A stretch of 60,023 nt of DNA, from assembly GCF_036421855.1 (NCBI RefSeq), contig NZ_JAZGOK010000015.1; one strand, written 5' to 3'. Below are positions 28,501-36,473 of this stretch, piece after piece; the first letter of the stretch is position 1, and each line of letters opens with the position of its first letter. The notes under the pieces were generated by a model. It worked only from the letters and a program-made list of their open reading frames with translations. It ran no database searches and was not told where the DNA came from. Position numbers and translations under genes: made by a program. The DNA is from Georgenia_B sunbinii. Lineage in GTDB: Bacteria > Actinomycetota > Actinomycetes > Actinomycetales > Actinomycetaceae.

Positions 28501-29564
28501 AGTTCTTTGACTAGGCGCTCGGCCTCGACTCTGCTGAGTTCTCCAACCGGGACGGTCAAGTACTGAGAGGGGGTGAACCCTGCTTGAATGGTCTGCTCGG
28601 TGAGACGGCGGAGCCCACTGGGCCGGGATGTGAGAACTAGTTGGACATCCAAGCGGCTTCGTGCAAAAGCCAGCAAGGCAGCAAGTGCCTCGGGCGCCTG
28701 GTGCGCGTCGTCGATGACGACTACCGATGGTCCGATCACCAGCTCGGTCATGGCAGAGGCACTGAAGAGGTGACCGGGCGCGAGACAGCTAATGGTGAGG
28801 CCCGGCCGTTCGCCTCGCAGTTCGCGCAGCGCATCAGTGAGCAAGCGCGACTTACCGCGTCCCCCTGGCCCAACGACCAAAACCACGGGGCGGTATCCAT
28901 CGCCGTCTCGGTCCATAGCTTCGCGCATCGCAGCGAGTTCAGAGGCGCGACCCGAGAGAGTGCCGAGGTCGTTGAGCACCGCCTCGGGGTTGAGCCGCAC
29001 TCTTGTGAAGGTCTCCATCGATACAAATGCGTCCTCAGGAGATTCGAAGAAGTGCCGACGCGTCGCCGATCCCCAGAACTCCTCGAGAATGTCACGCCGA
29101 CTTTGCGGAGGCAGGACCCGCAGCATGGCAGTCAGGTCACGCCGGTCCCAAAGTCGCCAGCCCGTATGCTGCTTGATCTCATTTCGTGCGGCCGCAGTGG
29201 CAATGTCGGCGTACACGAGGTAAATCTCGACAGCGCCTTCGAATGTCAGTTCACGAACCGCTCTGCGTACCAACGCGGGGGTAAGCCTTCGCAGATGCTT
29301 GCACTGCCAGGCGGCTGTTACATCGTCGCTGTAACGGCCGAGAAGGTCGATGCCGTCTTGCTTATCGCCAGGAACGCCCCATCGCTCCACCTCGGCGACG
29401 TGCCGGACTTGTGGGCCAAGAAGCGGTTGAGCCTTGAGTAGCCTCTCGACAAAGTCCTCGAAGCGCCGATCCGACAGCCATGGCGTAGGCAGAAGGTCGG
29501 GGGCACGGTCATCGAGTAGCCATGCCATCGCTGACCGTCGATCCTCGTCACCAGCACTGTTCAT
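25518..29564 (-). CDS. Mrr-like nuclease / STAND-type NTPase, candidate antiviral (Avs-like) protein
   Basis: 1348 residues. The N-terminal domain (about 30-150) fits a PD-(D/E)xK restriction-like nuclease of the Mrr type: RFEDFVERLL, then GDKQDGIDLLGRY and AAWQCKHLRR, supplying the catalytic D (70 or 73) and Q87-x-K89. A P-loop NTPase follows: Walker A GPGGRGKS (232-239), Walker B VVVIDDAH (281-288), sensor LVLTSRP (309-315). The remaining 900-odd residues are helical and repeat-like. Nuclease-NTPase-repeat order is that of STAND defence ATPases such as Avs4, where the repeats recognise a phage protein and the nuclease then degrades DNA. No close partner gene is seen. GC is visibly lower than in the neighbours, consistent with transfer. 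Architecture is well supported; the defence role is inference. Confidence 0.8.
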   Translation of the reverse strand: MNSAGDEDRRSAMAWLLDDRAPDLLPTPWLSDRRFEDFVERLLKAQPLLGPQVRHVAEVERWGVPGDKQDGIDLLGRYSDDVTAAWQCKHLRRLTPALVRRAVRELTFEGAVEIYLVYADIATAAARNEIKQHTGWRLWDRRDLTAMLRVLPPQSRRDILEEFWGSATRRHFFESPEDAFVSMETFTRVRLNPEAVLNDLGTLSGRASELAAMREAMDRDGDGYRPVVLVVGPGGRGKSRLLTDALRELRGERPGLTISCLAPGHLFSASAMTELVIGPSVVVIDDAHQAPEALAALLAFARSRLDVQLVLTSRPSGLRRLTEQTIQAGFTPSQYLTVPVGELSRVEAERLVKELTDDMNLAFGLRAYLAGQAEHSPHVAVITTNLIRRGELTASLAFDAGLRQTILNRYREVLAPDVGGFAGSTTRRVLATYAAIGPVASADRDLMRQIADFCELSLIDLARVIDSLRDHGVLVPHEGMLRVVPDIVADSVLEGEAAYDDFDTGFASALWDAFGDGEHRHRLTNALGELKWRLAQRGGPELMDAIWPKITERMLAYPYSRLRDELSQFDRLAATQPRAVIGLLEAVRARLDEDDRANIPVAEDDGRPWRRLYGLAPIGRADVRNKMPQLYARAAANDPDLLETALDAIWVARNQDPRPPHSNPDHPQRMVEDHLGSLVKLPDPSFPERIVARVERWLTEPVQADRLATPLFALKPLLAKEEVETVQSAPLTISMQARGISPVAMRAIRDQIRELLQPQALANGLRRAGEAVDLLEEALREPHGFFGQSVGSEVILAWEEDDLATITTLTDISTQTTTPALRRRIRSVMAWPAEYATSTRVMHAALTTLATLDELAGLNDDIADTLLGHRTFTLPRLQLSDVPPLDELEAKRAERERSDESADGERDDSDAQRLRSRVESRRATHRSADVAIADRLVELEDPAEIWTLLDDSVRDAATLVPNLHVNLWGLWRRFSERAPDLILDLICQIADAEPGPFDSELPSLIVLALEHQPDEGMSWLQNAIVKSRREVRLSIARGFDRTTWDHTGALGQIWTIGSDDADPSVAHAFLGAAGAYLRAAPIEATDVLLAREISAHAAKAVIENASGYDGSSYGYHLERDEAKAVLCLIGRAGYGSYGVQTTLSSIARRHPVLVLDHLAAADDPSGTRLPEDIHDLGAAFAEEAEVLADWIVERCRGADDSRQRQLGRVIAAATNGQLTGPQGGAIASRVLTFEADELMALSAVLDHLDTWPLRNPQLAEAVVARARATGCRSQVADTVHSRMHPSSWGGINGESPELFNALSRAQGAASETVDPELRVAYGQAAERIQATIDSDRRRYEEDSQSGWD

Positions 29565-30089
29565 TGCCCCTCGCCCGTCCGGAATCTGCCGTTTGCGCCG
29601 CTAGTAGTTCGGCCGGCCAACGACGTAGTTCATTGTGACAAGGACTGTGGACAGTGTCAGGCAGGCGTGCCGGCGGTGCGATGACTGGGCGGCGGCGGCC
29701 AACACCGCGCATGGCGACCTGCCCATGCACCGGTTAGAGGCTGGCGTGAGATACACGACGCGGAGAGCACCTACGTCGCGGAGGTGGCCCCGGTTAAGGA
29801 ACCTCTTGAGGGCGGAGCGCGGCGTCAGCCCTATGTCAGTCTCCGCGCCGAGGGATCGGCCAGTAGACCCGTCCGCGAACGTGCCCGGCGAACGGGCGCT
29901 GACCGGCAACGTCGGAGGGGTGAGGGAACCCAAGTTGGCTACGCCCGCGCCTCTCAGCGAGCAGGATCTCGCGTCCTAACGCATCGGCATGGAAGCCCCT
30001 CGGCGTACCGGCCGAGCGCATTTACGTCGCGCACGGCCTTACCGTCACCGCGCGCGCACGCAGGGCGACTTGGTGCAGGACGCGGACGA
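29565..30089. other. Gene-free stretch between defence gene and hydrolase gene
   Basis: About 525 bases. Open frames here lack a recognisable protein pattern or a ribosome site. It should contain the promoter of the NTPase gene (reading left) and the terminator of the hydrolase gene (ending at 30090), but I cannot point to convincing elements. Confidence 0.5.
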
Positions 30090-31976
30090 TCAGCCCGCGC
30101 GCAGCTCTCCCGCCGCACCGACCATGACCTGCCACGGCGCACGCCGAACCAGCCCAGGCACGATGCCGTGCCACGCACCGCGCCCCTCGTCGTACCGCTG
30201 CTCGCTCCAGGACCGGTCTGGGTCCACGAACTCATCCTCCAGCGTCAGCGACCGCACCCGTGGATCGATAAACGCCGCCAGCCGAGCAAGATAAGCCCCG
30301 TACCCGACGCCCGCCAGCGCCACCCGATCCGGCGCGAACAGCTCGATGGCCCGGATGACGTCGAACACCTGCCCGGCGGCAAGGCTGTCGCCGAGCCAGA
30401 GCAGGTCGCTGAGGATCTTGTAGACGGTGCTCGCCTGATCCTCCGGGCGCCGGCCGTCGCGCTCGTGCGGCGCGAGCACACCGCGGCCCCGGACATCCAG
30501 CACCAGCGTCGTCCCGTCCGCCAACCAATCGTCATCCGTCAGGTCCGCCGACCCTCCGTCGAGCAGCAGGATCCGCTCCACCGGCGGCCGCTGCCCACCG
30601 AGCAGGATGCCCGCGCCCCACAGGCCCGGCTCGCTCTGCCACAGCGCATGCACCGCCCCGTCAGCCGGCAGGTAACGCACGTGCGCCGCCGCCGGAGTTC
30701 TCCCGGCGTAGACCTGCTCGCGCAGCCACCGCCGAGCATCTTCAACAGCAACCGACGGGACCGGCTCCACCTCCTCGCACAGCCGGTCATGGATGAAGCG
30801 AGACCCACGCGGCTCCCGAGCCACCTGCCCCGAGCCAGTGCACTGCAGCTCATCCGCCGGCAGCACCGGAACCTCCGCCGCCGGAAGCGACACCGCCGAC
30901 TCATGCCCGAGCAGCCGATCGAAGAACGCCACCGCCCGGTCCGCGAGCGCCGGGTGGTACTGGTGCGCGCAGTCGTGCTGGACCAGCTCGAGATTCTGCG
31001 GCGCCCCCAGCACCGCCCACGCCTCCCGGGCACGCTCGACGGTCGCCAGCGTCCCCTCGATCGGGAAGAAGTCCGACTGCGCGGCGAGCACGCACACCCC
31101 GCGCGGCGCCATCGTCATCAGCAGGGCGTCGTGGTCCACCCCCGCCCGGGTGCCGCCGAGCAGGATCTGCTCGGCGTCCTGCCGCCCGCCGGTGGGCAGG
31201 TACGCCTCCCGAGAGGTGACGTAGGTGGCGGGAGCCGCGCCCGCGAGCCGAGGATCGAGGGCCATCAGCAGCGTGGTGAGCATGCCGCCGCCGCTCGACC
31301 CGGTCGCCACCACCCGCGCGGGGTCGACGTCGTCGCGCTGCAGCAGGTAGTCCAGCGCCCGGCAGGCGTCGTCCACGAAGTAGCGCGCCGGCGACAGCCC
31401 CGCCCACCAGCACGCGAGCCCGGCGTAGGTGTGCTCGGTAGTGCCCGGCGCGACCAGCGGCGCCCCGTCGTCGTCGAGATAGCCGTGGCGCTCCCCCTGA
31501 CCGATCGGGTCGAAGCTCAGCACCACGTAGCCGCGCGCGGCGAACGCCCCGCAGACCCGCTGGTAGTCCGGCTCGGCCTTGGCGAGGTCGCTGTGACCGG
31601 CGAGGAACAGCACGGCGGGCCGGCCACCCTCGGGCACCGCCGACACCGGCAGGTAGAGGTTGGCCGGCACCGGCACCCCGGGCCGGACGGTGAGCACCAG
31701 CCGCTCCACCCGGTACGGGGTGCCCGGCGGCAGCTCGGCGGCGCCGCGATGCGAAGCGACCACCGGCCCGTCGGCAGCAGGCAGCGGGCCGCCGATGCCG
31801 TCGAGCACCGCCGCCCGCACCTCCCGCTGCAGCTCGTCGAGCCCGCCCGCGTCCATCCGCCGGCGCTCCCGGTTCTCCGCGGAGAGCGCCGTCGTGCGCC
31901 GCGCGACGGCTTCACGAAGGTCGTGGCGCGGGTCGTGATACCCGTCGAGATTCGGTCTGATCGGCGAGCGCCCCAT
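30090..31976 (-). CDS. Tandem alpha/beta-hydrolase (acetyl-xylan-esterase-like), second domain without nucleophile
   Basis: 628 residues, no signal peptide. The first domain (about 90-350) has the alpha/beta-hydrolase fold: FLAGHSD oxyanion region, nucleophile elbow GSSGGG (Ser228), acid in QSDFFP (Asp302), and a histidine in CAHQYH (338-341). This form is typical of acetyl-xylan-esterase-like hydrolases acting on acylated sugars. The C-terminal 200 residues look like a second hydrolase core (TTLVLDVRGRG; ALAGVGYGAY), but the elbow position is Gly-Val-Gly-Tyr-Gly with no serine, so it is probably non-catalytic. ATG 31976 is chosen over 31991 for the GGTGG ahead of it. It diverges from the oxidoreductase operon and probably deacylates its substrate. 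Confidence 0.8.
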   Translation of the reverse strand: MGRSPIRPNLDGYHDPRHDLREAVARRTTALSAENRERRRMDAGGLDELQREVRAAVLDGIGGPLPAADGPVVASHRGAAELPPGTPYRVERLVLTVRPGVPVPANLYLPVSAVPEGGRPAVLFLAGHSDLAKAEPDYQRVCGAFAARGYVVLSFDPIGQGERHGYLDDDGAPLVAPGTTEHTYAGLACWWAGLSPARYFVDDACRALDYLLQRDDVDPARVVATGSSGGGMLTTLLMALDPRLAGAAPATYVTSREAYLPTGGRQDAEQILLGGTRAGVDHDALLMTMAPRGVCVLAAQSDFFPIEGTLATVERAREAWAVLGAPQNLELVQHDCAHQYHPALADRAVAFFDRLLGHESAVSLPAAEVPVLPADELQCTGSGQVAREPRGSRFIHDRLCEEVEPVPSVAVEDARRWLREQVYAGRTPAAAHVRYLPADGAVHALWQSEPGLWGAGILLGGQRPPVERILLLDGGSADLTDDDWLADGTTLVLDVRGRGVLAPHERDGRRPEDQASTVYKILSDLLWLGDSLAAGQVFDVIRAIELFAPDRVALAGVGYGAYLARLAAFIDPRVRSLTLEDEFVDPDRSWSEQRYDEGRGAWHGIVPGLVRRAPWQVMVGAAGELRAG

Positions 31977-32096
31977 TGATCCACCATTCATCGCTGCACA
32001 TTCAGCAAACTTTGCAGTTCATGCATGCACAGTACTGGAGATCCGTGTACCGTAGCCGCCACGTCCTCCTCGAGACTACGAGAAGAGTGTTGTCAC

Positions 32097-33437
32097 ATGG
32101 CCGTGAAGTACGCCATCTGTGGACTGTCGAACCGCGGAATCGCCAACTTCGTGCTGCCGCTGCTCGGCACCACCGGCGGGCGTGACACCGTCCTCGGCTA
32201 CGGCAGCAACACCGAGAACTTCTCCGCGCACGGCGAGCTGGTCGCCGTCGTGGACCCGGACCGCGAGCGCGCCGAGGACTTCGTCGCCCGCCTGGTGCCC
32301 GACACCGCTCCGCCCGTGGCCATCTACTCCCCCGACGACTTCGACCGCATGGTGCAGGAGACGGCCGCCGAGCGCGTCATCGTCGCCTCCCCGGACGACT
32401 CCCACGAGACCTACATCCTCGCCGCGCTGGAACGGGGCCTCGACGTCGTCGCCGAGAAGCCGATGGTCACCACCGCCGCCGGCGCCGCCCGGGTGCTGGC
32501 CGCCGAGCGGCGGTCCGCCGGGACGGTGCTCGTCACCCACAACCTGCGCTACACGGCGCGTCACCGCCAGATCAAGCAGCTGCTGCTCGACGGCGCGATC
32601 GGCCGGATCGTCCACGTCTCGCTCGACTACTTCGTCGACGTCCGCCACGGCGCGAGCTACTTCCTGCGGTGGAACCGCGAGCGCGCCCGTTCCGGCGGGC
32701 TGTCGGTGCACAAGAGCACCCACCACCTCGACCTCGTCAGCTGGTGGCTCGCCGCCGAGCCGCGCCAGGTGCACGCGCTGGGCGGCCGGTCGTTCTACGG
32801 CCCCGACAGCCCGCACCGGCCGCGCACGGCGGGCGGGCAGTGGGCGCAGGGCGACGAGCTGCGCGAGCTCGATCCCTACTTCCGCGCGCAGCAGGGCTCT
32901 GGGGCACTGACGCCCGACGCCCGCCAGGCGCGGACGGGGCTGTACGACCTGCCCTACCACCACCAGTACCCCGCTGGCCGCGACGACTACCTCTACGACG
33001 ACGCCATCGACGTCGAGGACCACTACGCCGCGCTCATCGGCTACGACGGCGGCGCCTCGGTCTCCTACTCGATCAACTTCTCCGCGCCGTGGGAGGGGTA
33101 CCGGCTCATCATCACCGGCACCCACGGCCAGCTCGAGACGCAGACCGGCCGCACCCCGCAGGGCGAGCCGCTGCCCGGCACCGACCGACTCATCCTGCGC
33201 CCGCTGTTCGAGGAGCCGCAGGTGCTGAGCATCGAGCAGGTGCTCGGCGGCCACGAGGGAGCCGACCCGCTGCTGCGCCACGACGTCTTCGTCGGCCCCA
33301 CCGAGGAATCCACCCGCCTCGGCCTGGTCGCCTCCTCCCGCGAGGGCGCCGTCGCGGTCGCCGCCGGCGAGGCGATCTGGCGGTCGATCGAGCAGGGCGG
33401 CCCGGTCAACGTCCAGGACCTGCTACGGACGTCATGA
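32097..33437 (+). CDS. Gfo/Idh/MocA family oxidoreductase
   Basis: 446 residues. Rossmann loop ICGLSNRGIANFVLP (a variant of GxGxxG), SPDDSH after strand 4, and the catalytic-lysine motif AEKPMVT. The substrate domain contains SGGLSVHKSTHHLDLVSWWL, with the H-x3-D pair seen in this family. ATG 32097 is the first in-frame ATG after the intergenic region; the extended frame to 32025 reads through promoter sequence. First gene of a tightly overlapping operon (32097-36380) with an esterase, an isomerase-like protein and a second dehydrogenase. It is related in size and in SPDD/EKP motifs to the 9302 product and may oxidise a sugar of a glycoside. Confidence 0.85.
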   Translation: MAVKYAICGLSNRGIANFVLPLLGTTGGRDTVLGYGSNTENFSAHGELVAVVDPDRERAEDFVARLVPDTAPPVAIYSPDDFDRMVQETAAERVIVASPDDSHETYILAALERGLDVVAEKPMVTTAAGAARVLAAERRSAGTVLVTHNLRYTARHRQIKQLLLDGAIGRIVHVSLDYFVDVRHGASYFLRWNRERARSGGLSVHKSTHHLDLVSWWLAAEPRQVHALGGRSFYGPDSPHRPRTAGGQWAQGDELRELDPYFRAQQGSGALTPDARQARTGLYDLPYHHQYPAGRDDYLYDDAIDVEDHYAALIGYDGGASVSYSINFSAPWEGYRLIITGTHGQLETQTGRTPQGEPLPGTDRLILRPLFEEPQVLSIEQVLGGHEGADPLLRHDVFVGPTEESTRLGLVASSREGAVAVAAGEAIWRSIEQGGPVNVQDLLRTS

Positions 33438-34495
33438 CCGAGATCTCGCTGCACCCGTCCGCCCGTGGCTGGCCCTGGCACGGCGTCACCGAATGGCAGA
33501 TGGACGACGGCGTCACCCTCCCCTGGCGGATCAGTCAGGCGCTGACCAGCACCGCGCACAACGAGCACTTCAGCCACCGGGTCCGCACCCCCGCCGGGGT
33601 GCGCGCCGAGGTGGCCACCGACGCGACGTCGCTCGCCGTCGCCGGCGCGCTCGGCCCCGGTACCGGAGAGACGCGGCCGGGCGTGATCGACGTCGTCGTC
33701 GACGGCGTGCTCCACTCCCGGCTGACAGTCCCGCAGCCGGGACCCGGCGCCCTGGCCGAGCTGGCCGACGTCGTCGAGCTGCCGGCAGGACCCAAACGGC
33801 TCGAGGTGTGGCTGCCGCACACCGAGGTGTTCGGGCTGCGTGAGATCGGCCTCCGCGGCGCCACCACCGCCGACGCCCCGCCGCCGCGGCCCCGCTGGCT
33901 CAGCTACGGCAGCTCGATCACGCACTGCGCGGAGGCTCCCGGCCCCACCGAGACCTGGCCGGCGCTGGTCGCCCGCAGCCTCGGGCTCGACCTGTACGGG
34001 CTGGGCCTGGGCGGGCAGTGCCACCTCGACCACGCCGTCGAGCGCACGATCGCCGACCAGCCGCTCGACTTCCTCTCGCTGTGCCTGGGGATCAACATCT
34101 ACGGCCGCGGATCGTTCGACGAGCGCTCGCTCGGCTCGGCGCTGCACGGCTTCCTCGACCGCACGCTGCGCGCCCACCCGGGCATCCCGGTGCTCGTGAT
34201 GTCACCGATCTGCGCGCCGCTGCTCGAGGACACCCTCAACCGGGCCGACCTCACCCTCGGCGCCGTCCGCGACACCGTCCGCCGGGTCGCGGCGGCGATC
34301 GACGACCCGCGCCTCACCTACCTCGACGGTCGCGAGGTCCTCGGCGCCAACGACGCCGCGCAGCACCTCGGCAGCGACCAGCTGCACCCGACCGCCGACG
34401 GCTACCGGCTGATGGCCGAGCGCCTCGCGCCGCGCCTGGCGGCCGCCTTCGGCCTCCGCCCGACCGCCGACGACCCCGCCGGGAGCCGCAGATGA
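33434..34495 (+). CDS. SGNH/GDSL-type esterase with N-terminal beta domain
   Basis: 353 residues, cytoplasmic. The N-terminal 140 residues are beta-rich (WRISQALTS... VDVVVDGVLHSRLTV), like the jelly-roll attached to carbohydrate esterases. The catalytic domain has block I LSYGSSITHC with the nucleophile serine, a glycine block (LGLGGQC), the asparagine block CLGINIYG and the C-terminal DQLHPTADGY carrying the Asp-x2-His pair. It likely removes an acetyl or other acyl group from a sugar. ATGA overlap on both sides shows coupled translation with the two neighbours. Confidence 0.85.
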   Translation: MTEISLHPSARGWPWHGVTEWQMDDGVTLPWRISQALTSTAHNEHFSHRVRTPAGVRAEVATDATSLAVAGALGPGTGETRPGVIDVVVDGVLHSRLTVPQPGPGALAELADVVELPAGPKRLEVWLPHTEVFGLREIGLRGATTADAPPPRPRWLSYGSSITHCAEAPGPTETWPALVARSLGLDLYGLGLGGQCHLDHAVERTIADQPLDFLSLCLGINIYGRGSFDERSLGSALHGFLDRTLRAHPGIPVLVMSPICAPLLEDTLNRADLTLGAVRDTVRRVAAAIDDPRLTYLDGREVLGANDAAQHLGSDQLHPTADGYRLMAERLAPRLAAAFGLRPTADDPAGSRR

Positions 34496-35283
34496 CCACC
34501 CCCGCCACGTCCGTCCAGCTCTACACGCTGCGCGAGCTCATCGCCGCCGACCTGCCCGGGACGCTGCGCGAGCTCGCCGCCATCGGTCTCACCGCGGTGG
34601 AGCCGCACCGGTTCCACTTCGACGTCGCCGGCATGCGGCGCGCCCTCGCCGGCGCCGGGCTCACCGCCCCCAGCGCCCACGCCCGGCTGCTCCAGCCGGC
34701 CGACGACGACGCCCCCGGCCGGCTGACGATCGGGCCCGACGCCGGAGCGATCCTCGACGCCGCCGCGGAGCTGGGCATCGCCACGGTGGTCCAGCCGACG
34801 GTGCCGCGGGAGACCTGGCAGAGCGCCGGTGCCGTGGCCGCGCTGGCCGAGCGGCTCAACGAGGTCGCCGCCATCGCCGCCGGCCGCGGCGTGCAGGTCG
34901 GGTACCACAACCACGCCTTCGAGCTCGAGCAGTCGCGGTGGCACACCGATCCTGGGCACAGCGCGATCGAGGTGCTCGCGGCGGCCCTCGACCCCGCCGT
35001 CGTCCTCGAGATCGACACCTACTGGGCGGCGGTCGGCGGGCTCGAGCCCGTCGCGCTGCTGCAGCGCCTCGGGCGCCGGGTCGCGCTGCTGCACGTGAAG
35101 GACGGGCCGGTGACCGCGGCCGCCGGCGACCAGCTGCCGCTCGGCGAGGGCCGCATGCCGATCCCGGAGATCCTGCGGACCGCGGCGCACGCCCGGCCGG
35201 TCATCGAGCTCGACGACTACCGGGGCGACGTCCTCGACGCCGTCCGCCGCAGCTACCGCTACCTCAGCGGGGTGCGGCCGTGA
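34492..35283 (+). CDS. Sugar phosphate isomerase/epimerase-like TIM-barrel protein
   Basis: 263 residues of the xylose-isomerase-like TIM-barrel family (AP_endonuc_2). It opens with SVQLYTLRELIAADLPGTLRELAAIGLTAVE; barrel motifs include GYHNHAFELE (metal-ligand His and Glu), VVLEIDTYWAAVGG (metal Asp) and LLHVKDGP. Family members isomerise or epimerise sugars, and some act on 3-keto sugars by elimination or hydration. It lies between two Gfo/Idh dehydrogenases, which favours the latter chemistry by inference. Starts inside the stop of the esterase gene and ends on the GTGA of the next. Confidence 0.85.
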   Translation: MTTPATSVQLYTLRELIAADLPGTLRELAAIGLTAVEPHRFHFDVAGMRRALAGAGLTAPSAHARLLQPADDDAPGRLTIGPDAGAILDAAAELGIATVVQPTVPRETWQSAGAVAALAERLNEVAAIAAGRGVQVGYHNHAFELEQSRWHTDPGHSAIEVLAAALDPAVVLEIDTYWAAVGGLEPVALLQRLGRRVALLHVKDGPVTAAAGDQLPLGEGRMPIPEILRTAAHARPVIELDDYRGDVLDAVRRSYRYLSGVRP

Positions 35284-36380
35284 GCGTCCGGGTGGGCGTC
35301 CTCGGCGCCGGCACCATCTCCGAGGAGTACCTGACCAACCTCACCAGCTTCCCGGACCTCGACGTCACCTTCGTCGCGGACCTCGACGTCGAGCGGGCCC
35401 GCGCGCAGGCCGAGCGGCACGGCGTGCCGCACTGGGGCACCGGCGAGGAGCTGCTGGCCGGTGACGCCGAGATCGTCGTCAACCTCACCCAGCCCGCGTT
35501 CCACGTGAGCACCGGGCAGGCGGTGCTCGCCGCCGGCAAGCACCTGTGGGTGGAGAAGCCGCTGGCGCTGGACCCGGAGTCGGCGACGGCGCTGCTCGAC
35601 GCGGCCCGTGCCGCCGGCCGGCGGGTGGCCGGCGCGCCGGACACCTTCCTCGGCGCCGGCCTGCAGACCGCGCTGCGGGCGGTGGCCGACGGGCTGATCG
35701 GCCGGCCGAGCAGCGCGCTGGTGGCGTTCGCGACCGCCGGCCCGCAGCGCTGGCACCCCGCGCCGGAGTTCCTCTTCTCCCCCGGCGGCGGCCCGCTGAT
35801 GGACCTCGGCCCCTACTACCTCACCGCGCTCGTGCAGATGCTCGGGCCGGTCACCGAGGTCACCGCGCTGGGCGCCTCGTCGCAGCAGACCCGGACGATC
35901 GGCGACGGGCCGCGCGCCGGCCTGGAGTTCCCGGTGCTCGTCGACACCACGGTCAGCGCGATGCTGCGCTTCGCGTCCGGCGCCCACGCCGCCGCAACCT
36001 TCTCATTCGACTCCGGGGTGCGCCGCGCGCAGCTCGACCTCACCGGCGAGCTCGGCACGCTCGTGGCACCCGACCCCAACCGGTTCGCCGGCGACGTCGT
36101 CATCCACTCCAACCGGGGCGACGAGCCCGTCCAGGTCCCCACCGAGGGGACGACGACGACGCGGGGCATCGGCGTCGTCGAGATGGCGCGGGCGATCGCC
36201 GCCGGCCGCACGCCCCGGGCCGACGGCGCGCTGATGGCCCACGTCGTCGAGGTGATGTGGGCGACGCTGCGAGCCATCGACGACGGCGGTGCCGTGGCGG
36301 TCACCTCGACCGCCCCCATCAGCCCGCCGCTGCCCGCGAGGTGGGGCCCGCACGAGGACACCGGGATCCGGCTCGGCTGA
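35280..36380 (+). CDS. Gfo/Idh/MocA family oxidoreductase
   Basis: 366 residues from GTG 35280 (GTGA overlap with the previous stop). Rossmann loop VGVLGAGTISEEYL and catalytic motif VEKPLAL are canonical, and GGGPLMDLGPYYLTALVQMLGPV is the usual G-x-G-D/H helix of the substrate site. It is closer to classic sugar dehydrogenases than the 32097 product. In a two-dehydrogenase pathway it could return the keto sugar to the free sugar. The frame extends further upstream only as a shadow. Confidence 0.85.
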   Translation: MSVRVGVLGAGTISEEYLTNLTSFPDLDVTFVADLDVERARAQAERHGVPHWGTGEELLAGDAEIVVNLTQPAFHVSTGQAVLAAGKHLWVEKPLALDPESATALLDAARAAGRRVAGAPDTFLGAGLQTALRAVADGLIGRPSSALVAFATAGPQRWHPAPEFLFSPGGGPLMDLGPYYLTALVQMLGPVTEVTALGASSQQTRTIGDGPRAGLEFPVLVDTTVSAMLRFASGAHAAATFSFDSGVRRAQLDLTGELGTLVAPDPNRFAGDVVIHSNRGDEPVQVPTEGTTTTRGIGVVEMARAIAAGRTPRADGALMAHVVEVMWATLRAIDDGGAVAVTSTAPISPPLPARWGPHEDTGIRLG

Positions 36381-36399
36381 CGCCCTGGATCGACCGGGC

Positions 36400-36457
36400 G
36401 CTGCACGTTTGTTGCAGCACCACCGGGACGCCACCGTATCCTTGCATCGTTGCAGCA
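36400..36457 (+). promoter_or_regulatory. Operator pair upstream of the lacI gene
   Basis: GCTGCA-N7-TGCAGC at 36400-36418 is a perfect 6-bp inverted repeat. TTGCATCGTTGCAGCA at 36442-36457 carries the same CGTTGCAGCA half-site as the operator before the 9302 operon. The second site ends 7 bases before the ribosome site (GGAGG) of the regulator gene, so autorepression is likely. Confidence 0.55.
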
Positions 36458-36473
36458 CTATTTGGAGGACAAC

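Noticed and set aside
32669..33433. Long upstream extension of the SGNH esterase frame (and similar extensions before 34492, 35280, 39090, 56297)
   Set aside because: The extensions are Arg/Pro/Ala-rich shadow translations of the preceding genes; real starts coincide with stop-start overlaps or clear ribosome sites.
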